Source of the DNA: Brenneria rubrifaciens
GTDB lineage: Bacteria; Pseudomonadota; Gammaproteobacteria; Enterobacterales; Enterobacteriaceae
Direction: 5' to 3'
DNA length: 64,000 nt
Assembly (NCBI RefSeq): GCF_005484945.1
Contig: NZ_CP034035.1
Coordinates: forward strand, 1,860,001-1,924,000
The notes beneath the pieces are model-generated. The model saw nothing but the letters and a program-made list of their open reading frames with translations. It had not been told where the DNA came from and did no database searches. This document shows positions 21,552 to 30,852 of this stretch, piece by piece; position 1 is the stretch's first letter; every line of letters starts with the position of its first letter. A program made the position numbers and the translations under genes.

Positions 21552-24026
21552 TCATTTTTCTACAGGTTTAATCTGCGCCAGAATAGCGCCTAACTGCTCG
21601 CGCCGTTCGGCGCTGACTTCGCGTGCTGCGGAGTATCCTGCATTCTGAATAATCATTTCATTCAGACCAACCAGCCAGTCATAGATATAAAAAGCGGTAT
21701 TATTGGTCGGCGTCAGCGCCAGTTTGGTCAGACGCTGTGAGGCACCGAAGTTTACCGACTGTTTTTCCGGCTTGGCGAAAATTTTGTGACCCCGGTTGAT
21801 TCGGCTGGCAGGGCGCCGCGCTTCCTCCATTTGCTGGAAGCCCAGCCATGCCACGAAGTCACCCAACACGGTTATCACACGGGAAATCTGGCGGTCGGCT
21901 TTGCTTTCGCGGTGTACGCCCAGTTGTTCCGTATCAACCAGCCTATTAACCAGCGCGTCCTCAATATTCAGACGGATACTGGCGGTAATGAGTTCTTCCG
22001 CCAAAATTTCAATCGTTGCTTTTGGCACGCCCAACAGCTCAATCAATGGCGCGTTTTCAGGCAGGCTGCGCAGATGATTGATCCAGTAACGATACACATA
22101 ATGGGCGTACTCGGCTTCATAACCCTGGCCGAGCGCCTGTGCAGGGGAAGATTGTCGTGGCTTGAGTTCGATCGGATCGTTGGCGAACAGATCGATCTCG
22201 ATCCCGACACCAAAAGGATCGGCGCTGACGGATGGCGCGCCGGACTCCTCGGTTTCTGCATGGTAAGCGCCATAGCTCGTCCGGTCTTGCTGTTTCAGGT
22301 AGAGACGGCGCAGTTCATCACGGGAAGGCAACAGGCGCTCCAGTAGCTCGCCATGTACCCCGGTTCTGGTTTGCAATGATTTAAGCAGCGTCTCCGCGAT
22401 GCGCTGTTTCTCCGCCGGGTCGTCAGTCCCGGCGGGCTGATACCAGTTCCCCAGCAGGTTATCGCTCAGTTCGCGCTGAATTTCACTGAGTTGCTCGCTG
22501 AGGCGGCCAAGCTTCACTTCCCGGTGTACCTCAGCTCCCAGCCAAGTCGCCATCCGGGTAACGCCGCGTTTATCCATAGCCAGCATGGTTCCCCAGGTGT
22601 CGCCAGGATTGCCGACATAACGCTGTACGGCGGCGTCATAGTTCTGTCCGTGGGTAATGCGTCGATCAAACCGGGTGACCGCCCAAATTAAACCCGGCTT
22701 GCGGCGGCTACGAATCTGGGTGTTTTCCCCCTGCGTTTGCCGCACCCAGAAATCCAGCGCTTTGCCAACGATTTTGACATCTTCGCGTTTGCCGGCGGCG
22801 GAGCAAACCATCAGGACATTCATCTCCTGATTATCGGTATATCGTTCCAACAGGTATGCGCGTTTAGCGCGTAACAGCGTTTGCGTCAGCGGGTAGTCGT
22901 CGCTGCTGGCGTTTTCCGCCGCCTGAAGTGCTTCTGTAGACTCGGTGATATCGCCAAAACCGGGGAAATCCAGAATATCGACTTGCTCAAACAGGGGTTC
23001 GCGGGTAGGCGCATGCAGCGGGATCAATAATTCGGCGGTCAGCATCGTTAACTCCGCTTGCGATAGCTCAACGGTTTTCCCCGCACGCCCATTCAGCACC
23101 GGGCGAACCAACACGGCGGGGTCTGAAGCGGTGTTGAGTCGCGCCAGCATCGCGCCATTAATCATACCGTTGGTGGGGTGTTGGTTTTCATCGACAAGTA
23201 TTCTGAGCGGCGCCAGCACTTTACTTGCCCCGGAGAGAGGCTGCAAGGTGTGAGCAAAATGGCGATAAGCTGCGGTCAGCGTGGTGAGTTCGTCCCATAG
23301 AAGCGAAAACAGATGCGCGCGATCGTCAATGCTGAGGTAGGGAGCCAACTCCACGGCGACCGGCCAAAAGTGGGTTTCCAACTGCTTTTGCCGTTTGGCA
23401 TCGTGGCGGGCCAAATAATCCCACAGTTCGACCACTTCATCACGAGTCATACCTTCGACCGGTTCCGGCTGGCGGTGTCTTAGCAGCGTTTTCAGGTGTT
23501 CGGTAATTTGATGTTCGTCCCAATCCTCGGTCACGGTCTGCTGATTGAGATTGTGCAAGAAGGCATGCGCCATAATCTTGCCGATATCCACTTCGCTGAG
23601 CAGTAACAGTTGTACCGGGAAGGATTTGTTTTTTACACCTGCCTGGCGGCTGAAACGCGTGACCAGCGAGGTGGGCTGATTCGCCGGGTTGATGTGCGTT
23701 AGGAAATCGAGCTGTTGTCCTTCAAACGATGTTTCCAGCTTGCCGCTCTCGCCAGATGCCAGCGCAGCAATCAGGTAAGCTTTTCCCGCCTGCGACAAAC
23801 CAAAGAATCCAATGGCGATCTCTTTGAGCGATACTTCAGAGAGGTGTTTTGCCTTGTTGCGGTGACGGCGCAGCTTGACGATCAGCCGATCCGCTTCCAT
23901 ATCCAGACGCGGCGCATCTTGCCGCGTGTTTTCAATCCAATCGATGGCGTGATCAACGCTCTCAGCGACGGCCTGTAGCTGGTTGTTGAGTTGGATAGAA
24001 AGTTGTTTGGGCGTTAAAGGTCTCAT
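21552..24026 (-). CDS. srfC: SrfC-family virulence factor, GTPase-like
   Basis: 824 residues. After a helical N-terminus, residues 76-83 read GLSQAGKA, a Walker A-like loop in which the Mg-binding Ser/Thr is alanine. VDILDFPGFGDITE near residue 350 has the Walker B/G3 DxPGxGD pattern and AVTRFDRR near 455 fits a G4 TxxD. The spacing, with a large insert between G1 and G3, suggests a dynamin-like GTPase. The remainder is alpha-helical and rich in Glu and Arg. It overlaps srfB by 4 bp (ATGA). SrfC is annotated as a virulence factor from Salmonella work; its activity is unproven. The altered Walker A could mean weak or no hydrolysis. Confidence 0.9.
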   Translation of the reverse strand: MRPLTPKQLSIQLNNQLQAVAESVDHAIDWIENTRQDAPRLDMEADRLIVKLRRHRNKAKHLSEVSLKEIAIGFFGLSQAGKAYLIAALASGESGKLETSFEGQQLDFLTHINPANQPTSLVTRFSRQAGVKNKSFPVQLLLLSEVDIGKIMAHAFLHNLNQQTVTEDWDEHQITEHLKTLLRHRQPEPVEGMTRDEVVELWDYLARHDAKRQKQLETHFWPVAVELAPYLSIDDRAHLFSLLWDELTTLTAAYRHFAHTLQPLSGASKVLAPLRILVDENQHPTNGMINGAMLARLNTASDPAVLVRPVLNGRAGKTVELSQAELTMLTAELLIPLHAPTREPLFEQVDILDFPGFGDITESTEALQAAENASSDDYPLTQTLLRAKRAYLLERYTDNQEMNVLMVCSAAGKREDVKIVGKALDFWVRQTQGENTQIRSRRKPGLIWAVTRFDRRITHGQNYDAAVQRYVGNPGDTWGTMLAMDKRGVTRMATWLGAEVHREVKLGRLSEQLSEIQRELSDNLLGNWYQPAGTDDPAEKQRIAETLLKSLQTRTGVHGELLERLLPSRDELRRLYLKQQDRTSYGAYHAETEESGAPSVSADPFGVGIEIDLFANDPIELKPRQSSPAQALGQGYEAEYAHYVYRYWINHLRSLPENAPLIELLGVPKATIEILAEELITASIRLNIEDALVNRLVDTEQLGVHRESKADRQISRVITVLGDFVAWLGFQQMEEARRPASRINRGHKIFAKPEKQSVNFGASQRLTKLALTPTNNTAFYIYDWLVGLNEMIIQNAGYSAAREVSAERREQLGAILAQIKPVEK

Positions 24027-27010
24027 TTTCTAAATACGCTCCCACTATCGATCCAGTAATGCGTTGCGCCTGTTCCGCTAGCAGTTAGGGTGTTCAACTT
24101 AAGGCGTAAATGTTCCGGAGGAACATGGGCGCCGTCTTCCAGAACGGCATCCGCGATTTCAAAACGTTCCGGGCTATCCTGACCGTCACCTTTGGTTACC
24201 GCCAGCCTGACGCGCAGGACGCTGTCGCCAACGACTCTTCTGGCCAGTTCCTGATCGACGATGGATAGGGTGTATAGCGAAGACGCGGGCCAGCGTTCGT
24301 TGTCGAGCTGACGGAAGCCCAGACACAGTGAACCGCGCACCTGGAAACTGGCATTCGGATCAAGCTCGAAATCCGCCACATCCAGATCGATATCGCTGTA
24401 ATACACGTTATCCGTGGTCAGGGCGTTGTTACTGTCCATCATGCCGAGATAGCGGATCGTGGAATAGGGCTGGAAATCCCCGACTTTAAAATAGAAACCC
24501 GGCAAGCGAAGATCGAGCGCCAGCAGACACAGCATGGCGCCAACGGCCGCAGTCGACTTCGGATTATCAATGCGTCCGCGTTTATTGAACGGATACCAGT
24601 CACTCGTATGGTAGCCGTCCAGCGATAACATGCGGTTAATCGGCAACGGCTGTAAATGCCGGAACAGCGCCTGAATACCGGGGAAACGGGAAGGGCGGCC
24701 GGTTAACAGTAAAATATCACAGGAGTAGAGCGACACCACCTCGGACATTAAACGCAGATTCTGCGTAATATTCATGCGGTTAGACAAGAACTCGCCGTGC
24801 AACTTGCTCAATTTGAGGATCAGCGGCACCTGTAAAATATCAAACGTATTGTCGCCCACCGGCAGTTCGCGCTGAACTTCGGTATTGATGTATTCCAGCA
24901 CGTTGGACGTCGGCTGTTGCGTCAGCAACTCGCCAAACGAGGATTCGATTTCGGCGCTGGTATCCAGCGGATCGAAACTTTCATAGGCTTCCAGAATGGC
25001 GCGGCCAATGGGGATAAATATCTGTAACGTCACCTGCTGGCGCAGCGTGAGCTGCCCGTCCATACGGCCTTCGCTGCCAAACAGTTTCGCCATCAACCCG
25101 TCCGGGCTGGCCATACCGATATTTTTCAACGCCGCCTGAAGCGCCGGTAACACATAAAGCTGGATAATATCGAGCAGGATATCGTCTCCCGCGACCTTGA
25201 AGCCCTCGCGGAACAGCAAGCGCGGAATGATTTTGACGTTATTGCCGACGCCGTCATCCAGCAAATATTGCGTAATCGCCAAATCGGTGGTGCCGCCGCC
25301 GATATCAATCGACGCGATGCGCAGCGTTTTGCCCGCAGGTTCACCTTCAGCCAATTCTTTATCCGGGCGCGCCATACTGGAAAAAAAGTCTTCGGCCCGT
25401 CCGCCAAAATTCACCTGCGCTTCATTATACAGATAGACCATTTGCCCGCAGGTGGCTTCGTCCCATTCGATTTGGACTTCCGGCACCGGTACGCGGCTTT
25501 TCTGCTTGTCTGAAAGCGTCGTGAAATCGTCATCCATCGGATGCCAGCCCAGCGCTTTCCACACCAACGCGATCGCTTCGTGCATCCGGCGGCGGAAGAT
25601 TTCCCGTTCTGGTTTCGGCATCGCCGAAGGCAGCGTCAGAATAATGTTGCGCAGTTGGCGCGGCGCTGAAGAGTGGATCATTTTCAGCCGCTGCGCCGCA
25701 CTGTTCATCTGCATCATCGCCTGAAGCAGCAGTTCAGACAGCATGAACGTCATGATGGCGCTGCGGCTGTAGTGCGGGGAGAAGACCGGCAAGCGCTCAT
25801 CCAGCGGTTGGTCGTACAACGGTTGGCCTTCATCATTAAGCAGGATGGTCAGCGGCATGGCGGTTGCCAGCGGTTCACTCTGCGAGTGAACATCCGGTTG
25901 ACTGAAACGCCAGCCGGGCGCATAGCTCTCTTCATCCCATAAATAACGGCGCGGGCTGGAAATGCCGGTCGCCCCCTCCGTACCCTGACGCAACAACGCC
26001 ATGCGGCTGGCTTCCCGGCCGACGCGGGTAATGGAAGGCCAGATAAAGGCGTCATCACGACCGCTTTCCACCGAAAAGTTTTGCTTACCGAATTTGGCCT
26101 GGGCAAACTCAACACGACTATCAAACAGTTCGTTATACAGGTAATGCGGCTGACTGAGGTCGCGCAGTTGCAGCTCATAGGTTTGTTTCAGACCGTTGTC
26201 TTCATTGGCGTGATCTTCAACCAGAATACCGCAGGTATGGGAGTTGCCCACGTCAAGGATCAGATCCACGTTAATTGCGGGTTCTTGCAACGTGCCGGTA
26301 TTAATGCGAATTTCTGGTACTGATAGTTGGTTGCCCAGCATGTCCAGCAGGTTCATGTAGTGCGCCTGATATTCAAACCCTCTGAGCGCGGCTTTGATCT
26401 CCCGGTCATCCCGATGTTCCAGCAGGGTTGCCTGCTGAGTGAACACTTCTCTCAGCCAGCCATCTACCCAGGTATGATCGAGAAATTCACCCAGTTCGTC
26501 ACTGTGATAGGCCAGCGCAAAACTGCCGCCGGTCTTGATGTCATTAGCATTGGGAGCCAAGGCTTCGTAAGCATGGCCTTCAGGATACACTTTGGTGTCA
26601 AACGCCAGACAGATGCGATGGGTATTACCGTCCAAATCCGGCGCGTCCAGCGCGATAACCTGCATCCGCGCCCAGTTATCTGGTCCACCCATGAAGGTGC
26701 GCGGCGGATTAAAACGCAAAAAAGGCAGCGGCAACCAGATCTTTTCGAGTAGTTTCAGTGATTGCTCAAGCGGAATACTTAGCTCCGGCTTAACCACTTC
26801 CGGTGGCGTTCCCACGGGAGACGGCAGAAAATATTTATCAGTCTGCTCATCATAAATCAGACGCAGTAGCGGCCCATTGGCACTTTTACGGACATATTTA
26901 TTCGGGAAGTCAATGCGTGATTCCGGTTTTAACGCGAAATCCAGAAATTGGATTCCGCTGTCCTGAATAAGCGTAATTCTTTGTTTGTAATCAGTGATCG
27001 TTGCCAGCAT
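24023..27010 (-). CDS. srfB: SrfB-family virulence factor, actin/Hsp70-fold ATPase-like
   Basis: 995 residues. Two phosphate-binding signatures of the actin/Hsp70 superfamily are visible: DVGNSHTCGILVED at about 253-266 and IDIGGGTTDLAITQYLL near 568-585, with an adenosine-type LLLTGRPSRFPGIQ near 760. The N-terminal 240 residues and a C-terminal beta-rich segment are specific to SrfB. No signal peptide or membrane span is seen, so it is cytoplasmic. It overlaps srfA by one base (TAATG) and srfC by four, implying fixed stoichiometry. The family is known; the client or polymer, if any, is not. Confidence 0.92.
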   Translation of the reverse strand: MLATITDYKQRITLIQDSGIQFLDFALKPESRIDFPNKYVRKSANGPLLRLIYDEQTDKYFLPSPVGTPPEVVKPELSIPLEQSLKLLEKIWLPLPFLRFNPPRTFMGGPDNWARMQVIALDAPDLDGNTHRICLAFDTKVYPEGHAYEALAPNANDIKTGGSFALAYHSDELGEFLDHTWVDGWLREVFTQQATLLEHRDDREIKAALRGFEYQAHYMNLLDMLGNQLSVPEIRINTGTLQEPAINVDLILDVGNSHTCGILVEDHANEDNGLKQTYELQLRDLSQPHYLYNELFDSRVEFAQAKFGKQNFSVESGRDDAFIWPSITRVGREASRMALLRQGTEGATGISSPRRYLWDEESYAPGWRFSQPDVHSQSEPLATAMPLTILLNDEGQPLYDQPLDERLPVFSPHYSRSAIMTFMLSELLLQAMMQMNSAAQRLKMIHSSAPRQLRNIILTLPSAMPKPEREIFRRRMHEAIALVWKALGWHPMDDDFTTLSDKQKSRVPVPEVQIEWDEATCGQMVYLYNEAQVNFGGRAEDFFSSMARPDKELAEGEPAGKTLRIASIDIGGGTTDLAITQYLLDDGVGNNVKIIPRLLFREGFKVAGDDILLDIIQLYVLPALQAALKNIGMASPDGLMAKLFGSEGRMDGQLTLRQQVTLQIFIPIGRAILEAYESFDPLDTSAEIESSFGELLTQQPTSNVLEYINTEVQRELPVGDNTFDILQVPLILKLSKLHGEFLSNRMNITQNLRLMSEVVSLYSCDILLLTGRPSRFPGIQALFRHLQPLPINRMLSLDGYHTSDWYPFNKRGRIDNPKSTAAVGAMLCLLALDLRLPGFYFKVGDFQPYSTIRYLGMMDSNNALTTDNVYYSDIDLDVADFELDPNASFQVRGSLCLGFRQLDNERWPASSLYTLSIVDQELARRVVGDSVLRVRLAVTKGDGQDSPERFEIADAVLEDGAHVPPEHLRLKLNTLTASGTGATHYWIDSGSVFRK

Positions 27011-28404
27011 TAGGATTTACTCTCACGCTTTATCGTCATCGGGAAGATCGCGTTAGCGTCGTAGCGCCCGATACACTCCGCAGCAGCGCCATTCGCGCTT
27101 TGTTTACATACGATTTCAGGCATCTGGAATCTGGAGTCATCGCTGCACCTTGCTTTGGTACGGCTGTTGATAATCAGATTACCGGAGCTCATTAACCCGG
27201 CTTCAATATTTGCACGACAAGTAACGCCGTCGCCATGCGTAATTCGCGCGGTGCCTTTACCGTTTTTGATTTGATATCTCAGGCTTGGCGGCCTGCCGGT
27301 GATCGGCGGCGTTTTCGCATCAACGGCGATACGCCAGCTTCCATTAAGGAATTTGATTGAGCCCAAACGCACGGCGTCGGCAGGCATCACCAGTTCGTCT
27401 TTACCCGCCTGGATCACCGGGGCTTCGGGCTCTGGGGCAGGTGTCGGCGCGGATTCAACTGGCACGGGCGCACTCTCTTTCGGCTCTGTGGCGACAGGCG
27501 GTTTCGCTGCCGGTGTTTCCACAACGACCGCCTCAGCAGGCGCGGCCTCTTCGATTACTGGTTCGGCGGATACGATTTCTGGCGGTACAGATAACGGTGC
27601 CGCTGAGTTATATACAGGCGTCTCTGCCTGTGGTTCGCGGACGGAAGCAGGCAAGGCGCGTTTTTCTGGTTTATTGGTTGCGGCTAATGGCGCAGGAGCA
27701 GGGGACGCGTTTTGTTCGGATACGCATCCTCGAATTTGGAAAGTTAAGACGGCCATTAACGCCGCTGCCGGGAGTAACCACCACCCGATGGTTAGCCAGG
27801 GGCTGCGGGCGGGAACTGCTGCGGGTGTGACGACGAGTTCAGGTTTGGGCGCTGAAGGCGTCGCCGGCTCTTCGGGCGGCGCGAAGGACGTGGGAACGGC
27901 AACCTCTGGTTCGCTCTCTTTTTCTGCCGGACGCAGGCAATCAAGCGCGTCGGTGCGAGATTTCTTATCCAGATTAACAAAACCCCAGAAGGTCAAAACT
28001 GGATTGCCATCAACCAGATAAACATGATTTGGCCCAGGAAACTGAAGCGCTTTCGCCAGCAGGACGCCAAACAATTTCTGACCGGCTTTTTCCGCACTTT
28101 GTGCATGTTGGCTGATATCAGCGACGGCGGATTGATAGGCTTCCAGCCGTTTTAACGCCATATCGCGTTCTTTTTCGCTGGCGGCAATCCATGAGGTAAC
28201 TTTACCTTCGATCGGCGAATACCAGTCAATCCGGTCGCCATTTTCATTGGGTTGGGGAATAGCCAGACAGTCTGCAATCTGCGGTTGTTTTCGCAGACGT
28301 AAAGTTTCCCGTAACTGAAGTGCTGATGCATAAACCGGCTGTCCATTTTCGCCCAGCGCCAGAAAATCATCCAAACTTCCACTACGTAAAAATAATTTTG
28401 CCAC
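27010..28404 (-). CDS. srfA: SrfA-family membrane-anchored protein
   Basis: 464 residues, first gene of the operon. The layout is: a soluble N-terminal domain (1-200) with LDDFLALGENGQPVYAS; one membrane helix at about 203-226 (LTIGWWLLPAAALMAVLTF); a long Pro/Ala/Glu-rich spacer (about 235-335); and a C-terminal domain with several cysteines (CRAN, RCSDD, VCKQ, ECIG) that could form disulphides. The topology is probably N-in/C-out, with the spacer crossing the periplasm. It would tether the SrfB/SrfC proteins to the inner membrane (inference). Confidence 0.88.
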   Translation of the reverse strand: MAKLFLRSGSLDDFLALGENGQPVYASALQLRETLRLRKQPQIADCLAIPQPNENGDRIDWYSPIEGKVTSWIAASEKERDMALKRLEAYQSAVADISQHAQSAEKAGQKLFGVLLAKALQFPGPNHVYLVDGNPVLTFWGFVNLDKKSRTDALDCLRPAEKESEPEVAVPTSFAPPEEPATPSAPKPELVVTPAAVPARSPWLTIGWWLLPAAALMAVLTFQIRGCVSEQNASPAPAPLAATNKPEKRALPASVREPQAETPVYNSAAPLSVPPEIVSAEPVIEEAAPAEAVVVETPAAKPPVATEPKESAPVPVESAPTPAPEPEAPVIQAGKDELVMPADAVRLGSIKFLNGSWRIAVDAKTPPITGRPPSLRYQIKNGKGTARITHGDGVTCRANIEAGLMSSGNLIINSRTKARCSDDSRFQMPEIVCKQSANGAAAECIGRYDANAIFPMTIKRESKS

Positions 28405-28682
28405 GCAAAAGAGACCTTTTGTGATAGATACCTAAAGCAGAAAATATAGAGTGTAATCTGCGACAGGGTATACCTTAGTGCTAATCAAGGCGAATCAAAC
28501 GGTTAAAGAAAGGACAAAATTAACAAATATTTCAGCCATAGACGACGTGAAAACAGGGAATACGGGAGAAAAAACGCACTTGTTCCGGTTACAGGGTAAA
28601 ACGGATAAGGGTTGCCATCTTGCTGCAACTCATCCTTAATCTCAAGTGAATGAATCAGTTACCGTTTAGAAGAGGATGAAGA

Positions 28683-28967
28683 ATGTTTATCGTTAATCTG
28701 ACCTACAATAAACCGATCGACGTAGTTGAAACCCATCTGGAAGGCCATATCGAGTGGCTGAAGAAGTATTACACACAAGGGGTATTTATCGCTTCCGGTA
28801 GAAAAATACCGCGAACGGGCGGAGTGATTTTCGCAAAAACGATGGAACGTCAAGCGCTTGAGACGGTGCTGGCCGAGGACCCGTTCAATGCGGTTGCTGA
28901 TTACAACATTACCGAGTTCGCGCCATCCATGACCATCGATGCCCTCAATGTATTGAAAGACATTTGA
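28683..28967 (+). CDS. YciI-family protein
   Basis: 94-residue dimeric alpha/beta-barrel protein of the YciI-like/YCII family. It has a His-containing HIEWLKKYYTQGVFIASG motif with the conserved His/Asp pair, then DPFNAVADYNITEFAPS. A strong AGAGGATGAAGA ribosome site precedes ATG. Members occur as stand-alone proteins or fused to dehalogenase-like or sigma-factor domains; the substrate is unknown. It is divergent from srfA and stands alone. Confidence 0.88.
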   Translation: MFIVNLTYNKPIDVVETHLEGHIEWLKKYYTQGVFIASGRKIPRTGGVIFAKTMERQALETVLAEDPFNAVADYNITEFAPSMTIDALNVLKDI

Positions 28968-29044
28968 TTTTGTACTGAATGGCAGAGTTCTGGTCTGCCA
29001 TTCAAATGCTTTTCCCCCATTATGCAGACGTTTGATTATCGGGA

Positions 29045-29311
29045 TTAACGCCGGCCACGAAGATTGGTGTTGGCAGACCATTCATACGTCGTTGAAGCAT
29101 CCGGTTTAAACTTGTTTTTTTTCTTTTCGGCTCGGGACTTTTTAGCCTCAGCCTCTCGTTCTTGCGTTAATTTATCGATGTAATCGTGTTTGATATGGTT
29201 ATTTTCGGAATTAGTCAGGGGGCGCCCCAGTTTTTTTCTTTCCTGATCGAGCAGGGTTTTCAACTGACGCTGTTCACTTTCGGTCATATCTTTCTGGGTT
29301 AATCGAGACAT
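29045..29311 (-). CDS. Small basic protein of unknown function
   Basis: 88 residues from ATG at 29311 (MSRLTQKDMTESEQRQ); a GTG five codons upstream is also possible, and neither has a clear Shine-Dalgarno. It is very rich in Lys, Arg, Glu and Gln, with a probable helical segment (DYIDKLTQEREAEAKKSRAEKKKNK), no signal peptide and no cysteines. It resembles conserved hypothetical proteins of enteric genomes; I do not recognise a family with a known role. It is convergent with the YciI gene. Confidence 0.6.
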   Translation of the reverse strand: MSRLTQKDMTESEQRQLKTLLDQERKKLGRPLTNSENNHIKHDYIDKLTQEREAEAKKSRAEKKKNKFKPDASTTYEWSANTNLRGRR

Positions 29312-29797
29312 AGGGGGGTGGGTCACCGGGTAAATGAAGATACTTCATTGTAGTGGAAAAAAGGGGGGAGGGTCATGAAAAACTGAAAAAATAGTTAACA
29401 TCGACAGCCGTATTGATAACGGGAGTAAATAATAATGAAGTTAACAGCGGGGCGTTGTTTTATGATCCAATTTTAATAAAAAATATATCCATATATATTC
29501 ATAATGCAAATAGAATTAGAATCTATTTCCATATATAAACATATACTGACCTTCCTGTAATAAGAACAAATGGTTATTGATTATAGTTGATGAATGTATT
29601 TACATTTTGAGTTAAGACAAGGTGCCTTTAATATCGACTAATATGCCAAGAAGTAGAGTTAAATAAATACTTCTTAGGCGCACATGAAAATGTGTTTGTT
29701 TTATTTATATACCCATATACCACGGTCGGCGATATAACCGATAAATTAACCTGCAATTTCAGTATGCTGGGTATATCAATCAGAACGAGTCGTTTAT
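29312..29797. other. AT-rich region upstream of the M91 effector gene
   Basis: About 490 bp without genes and much richer in A/T than its neighbours, including runs such as AAAAAATATATCCATATATA around 29478-29497. This is the composition expected of horizontally acquired, H-NS-silenced DNA. I looked for a HrpL box (GGAACC-N15/16-CCAC) before the effector start and did not find one. Confidence 0.5.
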
Positions 29798-30442
29798 ATG
29801 AACAATTTTCCAGGAATCAGGATAGGAAGTTATTCATCTCCCAGTTTTGAGAATGATGTTGTCGAATCCCTCAATCGAATCCAGTCAGGCCCAACCGGGC
29901 AACGCCTTTTGCAGAAAATATCCGAGATATCTACCCACGAGAAATACGTAACTATTTCGGAAGCGAGTGCTGGACAGGCACCCGTAGCCAGACCCAGATT
30001 GACACTTTCCCAAATAAGTAAGTTGGGAAACAATCCAACACAAAGGGATTTTGAGTCTGTGCTAATTAAGGAATCAACCAGTTCCAGTATTATCAATAAA
30101 AAGGGGACGGCATCGGAGATACCTTGGAGTAAAATGGCTGCAGAGCCGGAGATAAATTTATCAGGTGTTCCCGTTGCCGGTGCAAATCCCGATAACGCAT
30201 TCATAGCATTAGCCCATGAACTCATTCACGCCAATCATCATTTGGCAGGAACCAGTAAATATGGTGGCTCGATAACTCAGGATGCTTCATCTGCATCCAC
30301 AAAATCTGGGAAAGAGGAACTTCGAGCCGTCGGGCTTGGCAAGTATGAGTATGAAAGAACCGGAAAGCCCACGGAAAACTCTATTCGTCGTGAACACGGG
30401 CTCCCATTAAGGACGAAGTACTCACGCTCAGGCGCATGGTAA
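29798..30442 (+). CDS. M91 zinc metalloprotease, HopH1/NleD-type secreted effector
   Basis: 214 residues. The HExxH zinc site is HELIH (His140, Glu141, His144) followed by ANHHLAGT; Glu173/174 in GKEELRAVGLGKYEYE is the likely third ligand. The C-terminus NSIRREHGLPLRTKY is the signature of the peptidase M91 family, which holds Pseudomonas HopH1 and E. coli NleD (the latter cleaves host JNK/p38 MAP kinases). The N-terminal 60 residues are Ser/Gln-rich with no Sec signal, as expected for a type III secretion signal. No chaperone gene and no T3SS gene lie in the window. Family call is strong; delivery route is inferred. Confidence 0.85.
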   Translation: MNNFPGIRIGSYSSPSFENDVVESLNRIQSGPTGQRLLQKISEISTHEKYVTISEASAGQAPVARPRLTLSQISKLGNNPTQRDFESVLIKESTSSSIINKKGTASEIPWSKMAAEPEINLSGVPVAGANPDNAFIALAHELIHANHHLAGTSKYGGSITQDASSASTKSGKEELRAVGLGKYEYERTGKPTENSIRREHGLPLRTKYSRSGAW

Positions 30443-30515
30443 TAAGCGCTGTCCGAATTTGCCGGGCTCTGTACGTACCGCCGGGTGGCTTTAACTATTT
30501 CGTAAAATGACGCAC

Positions 30516-30537
30516 AGCGGGAACTGGCGTTCCCGCT
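30516..30537. repeat. Hairpin, inverted partner of 30853-30870
   Basis: Nine-base perfect arms AGCGGGAAC and GTTCCCGCT enclose TGGC. The inner 18 bp is the exact reverse complement of the hairpin at 30853-30870. It may also terminate the effector transcript, though no T-run follows. Confidence 0.6.
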
Positions 30538-30669
30538 TATACTTACCTTTGTCGAAGCTCGATAGAAATGTCTATTTGCTTTTTGCTTTTTAGGCGGATG
30601 CTCCAAGAAAGTTCTGGCGTTTTCTTTGGCGTTAATTGCGGCGCGGCAGCATTCCTGCGAGGCGGGTTT

Positions 30670-30846
30670 ATGAAGAAGTTCACGACACATCACGAACTGA
30701 AAGAGGCATTATTAAAAGATCCCGCATTCCGGGCGGCGTATGAAGCTGAGAGCCAGAACCCGGAGCCGGATTACCAGATTATCCGGCATCACGATGATGG
30801 CACCGAGGAAATCGTGTTTGATTCAACACATCAGCACGACCTGTGA
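30670..30846 (+). CDS. 58-residue protein with antitoxin-like N-terminus
   Basis: The start at 30670 (MKKFTTHHELKEALLKDPAF) has GAGG 9 bp upstream; the frame stays open further upstream but without a ribosome site. The first 30 residues resemble the N-terminus of HigA-like antitoxins (HxELKxxLLxxPxFxxAYE). The helix-turn-helix that should follow is absent; the tail is acidic and His-rich (IIRHHDDGTEEIVFD). No toxin gene is adjacent. It is either a relic of a toxin-antitoxin locus or an independent small protein. It is bracketed by inverted copies of one hairpin. Confidence 0.5.
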   Translation: MKKFTTHHELKEALLKDPAFRAAYEAESQNPEPDYQIIRHHDDGTEEIVFDSTHQHDL

Positions 30847-30852
30847 CAGCTC

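Noticed and set aside
27299..28021. 240-codon open frame antisense to srfA
   Set aside because: It is the shadow of the Pro/Ala-rich SrfA spacer; composition is Gly/Ala/Ser-rich with no domain or ribosome site.
29700..29797. A HrpL box before the M91 effector
   Set aside because: No GGAACC-type element with correctly spaced CCAC was found on reading the upstream region.
30277..30693. 138-codon minus-strand frame across the end of the M91 gene
   Set aside because: It overlaps the conserved C-terminus of the protease and the start of the small gene; the product shows no family features.
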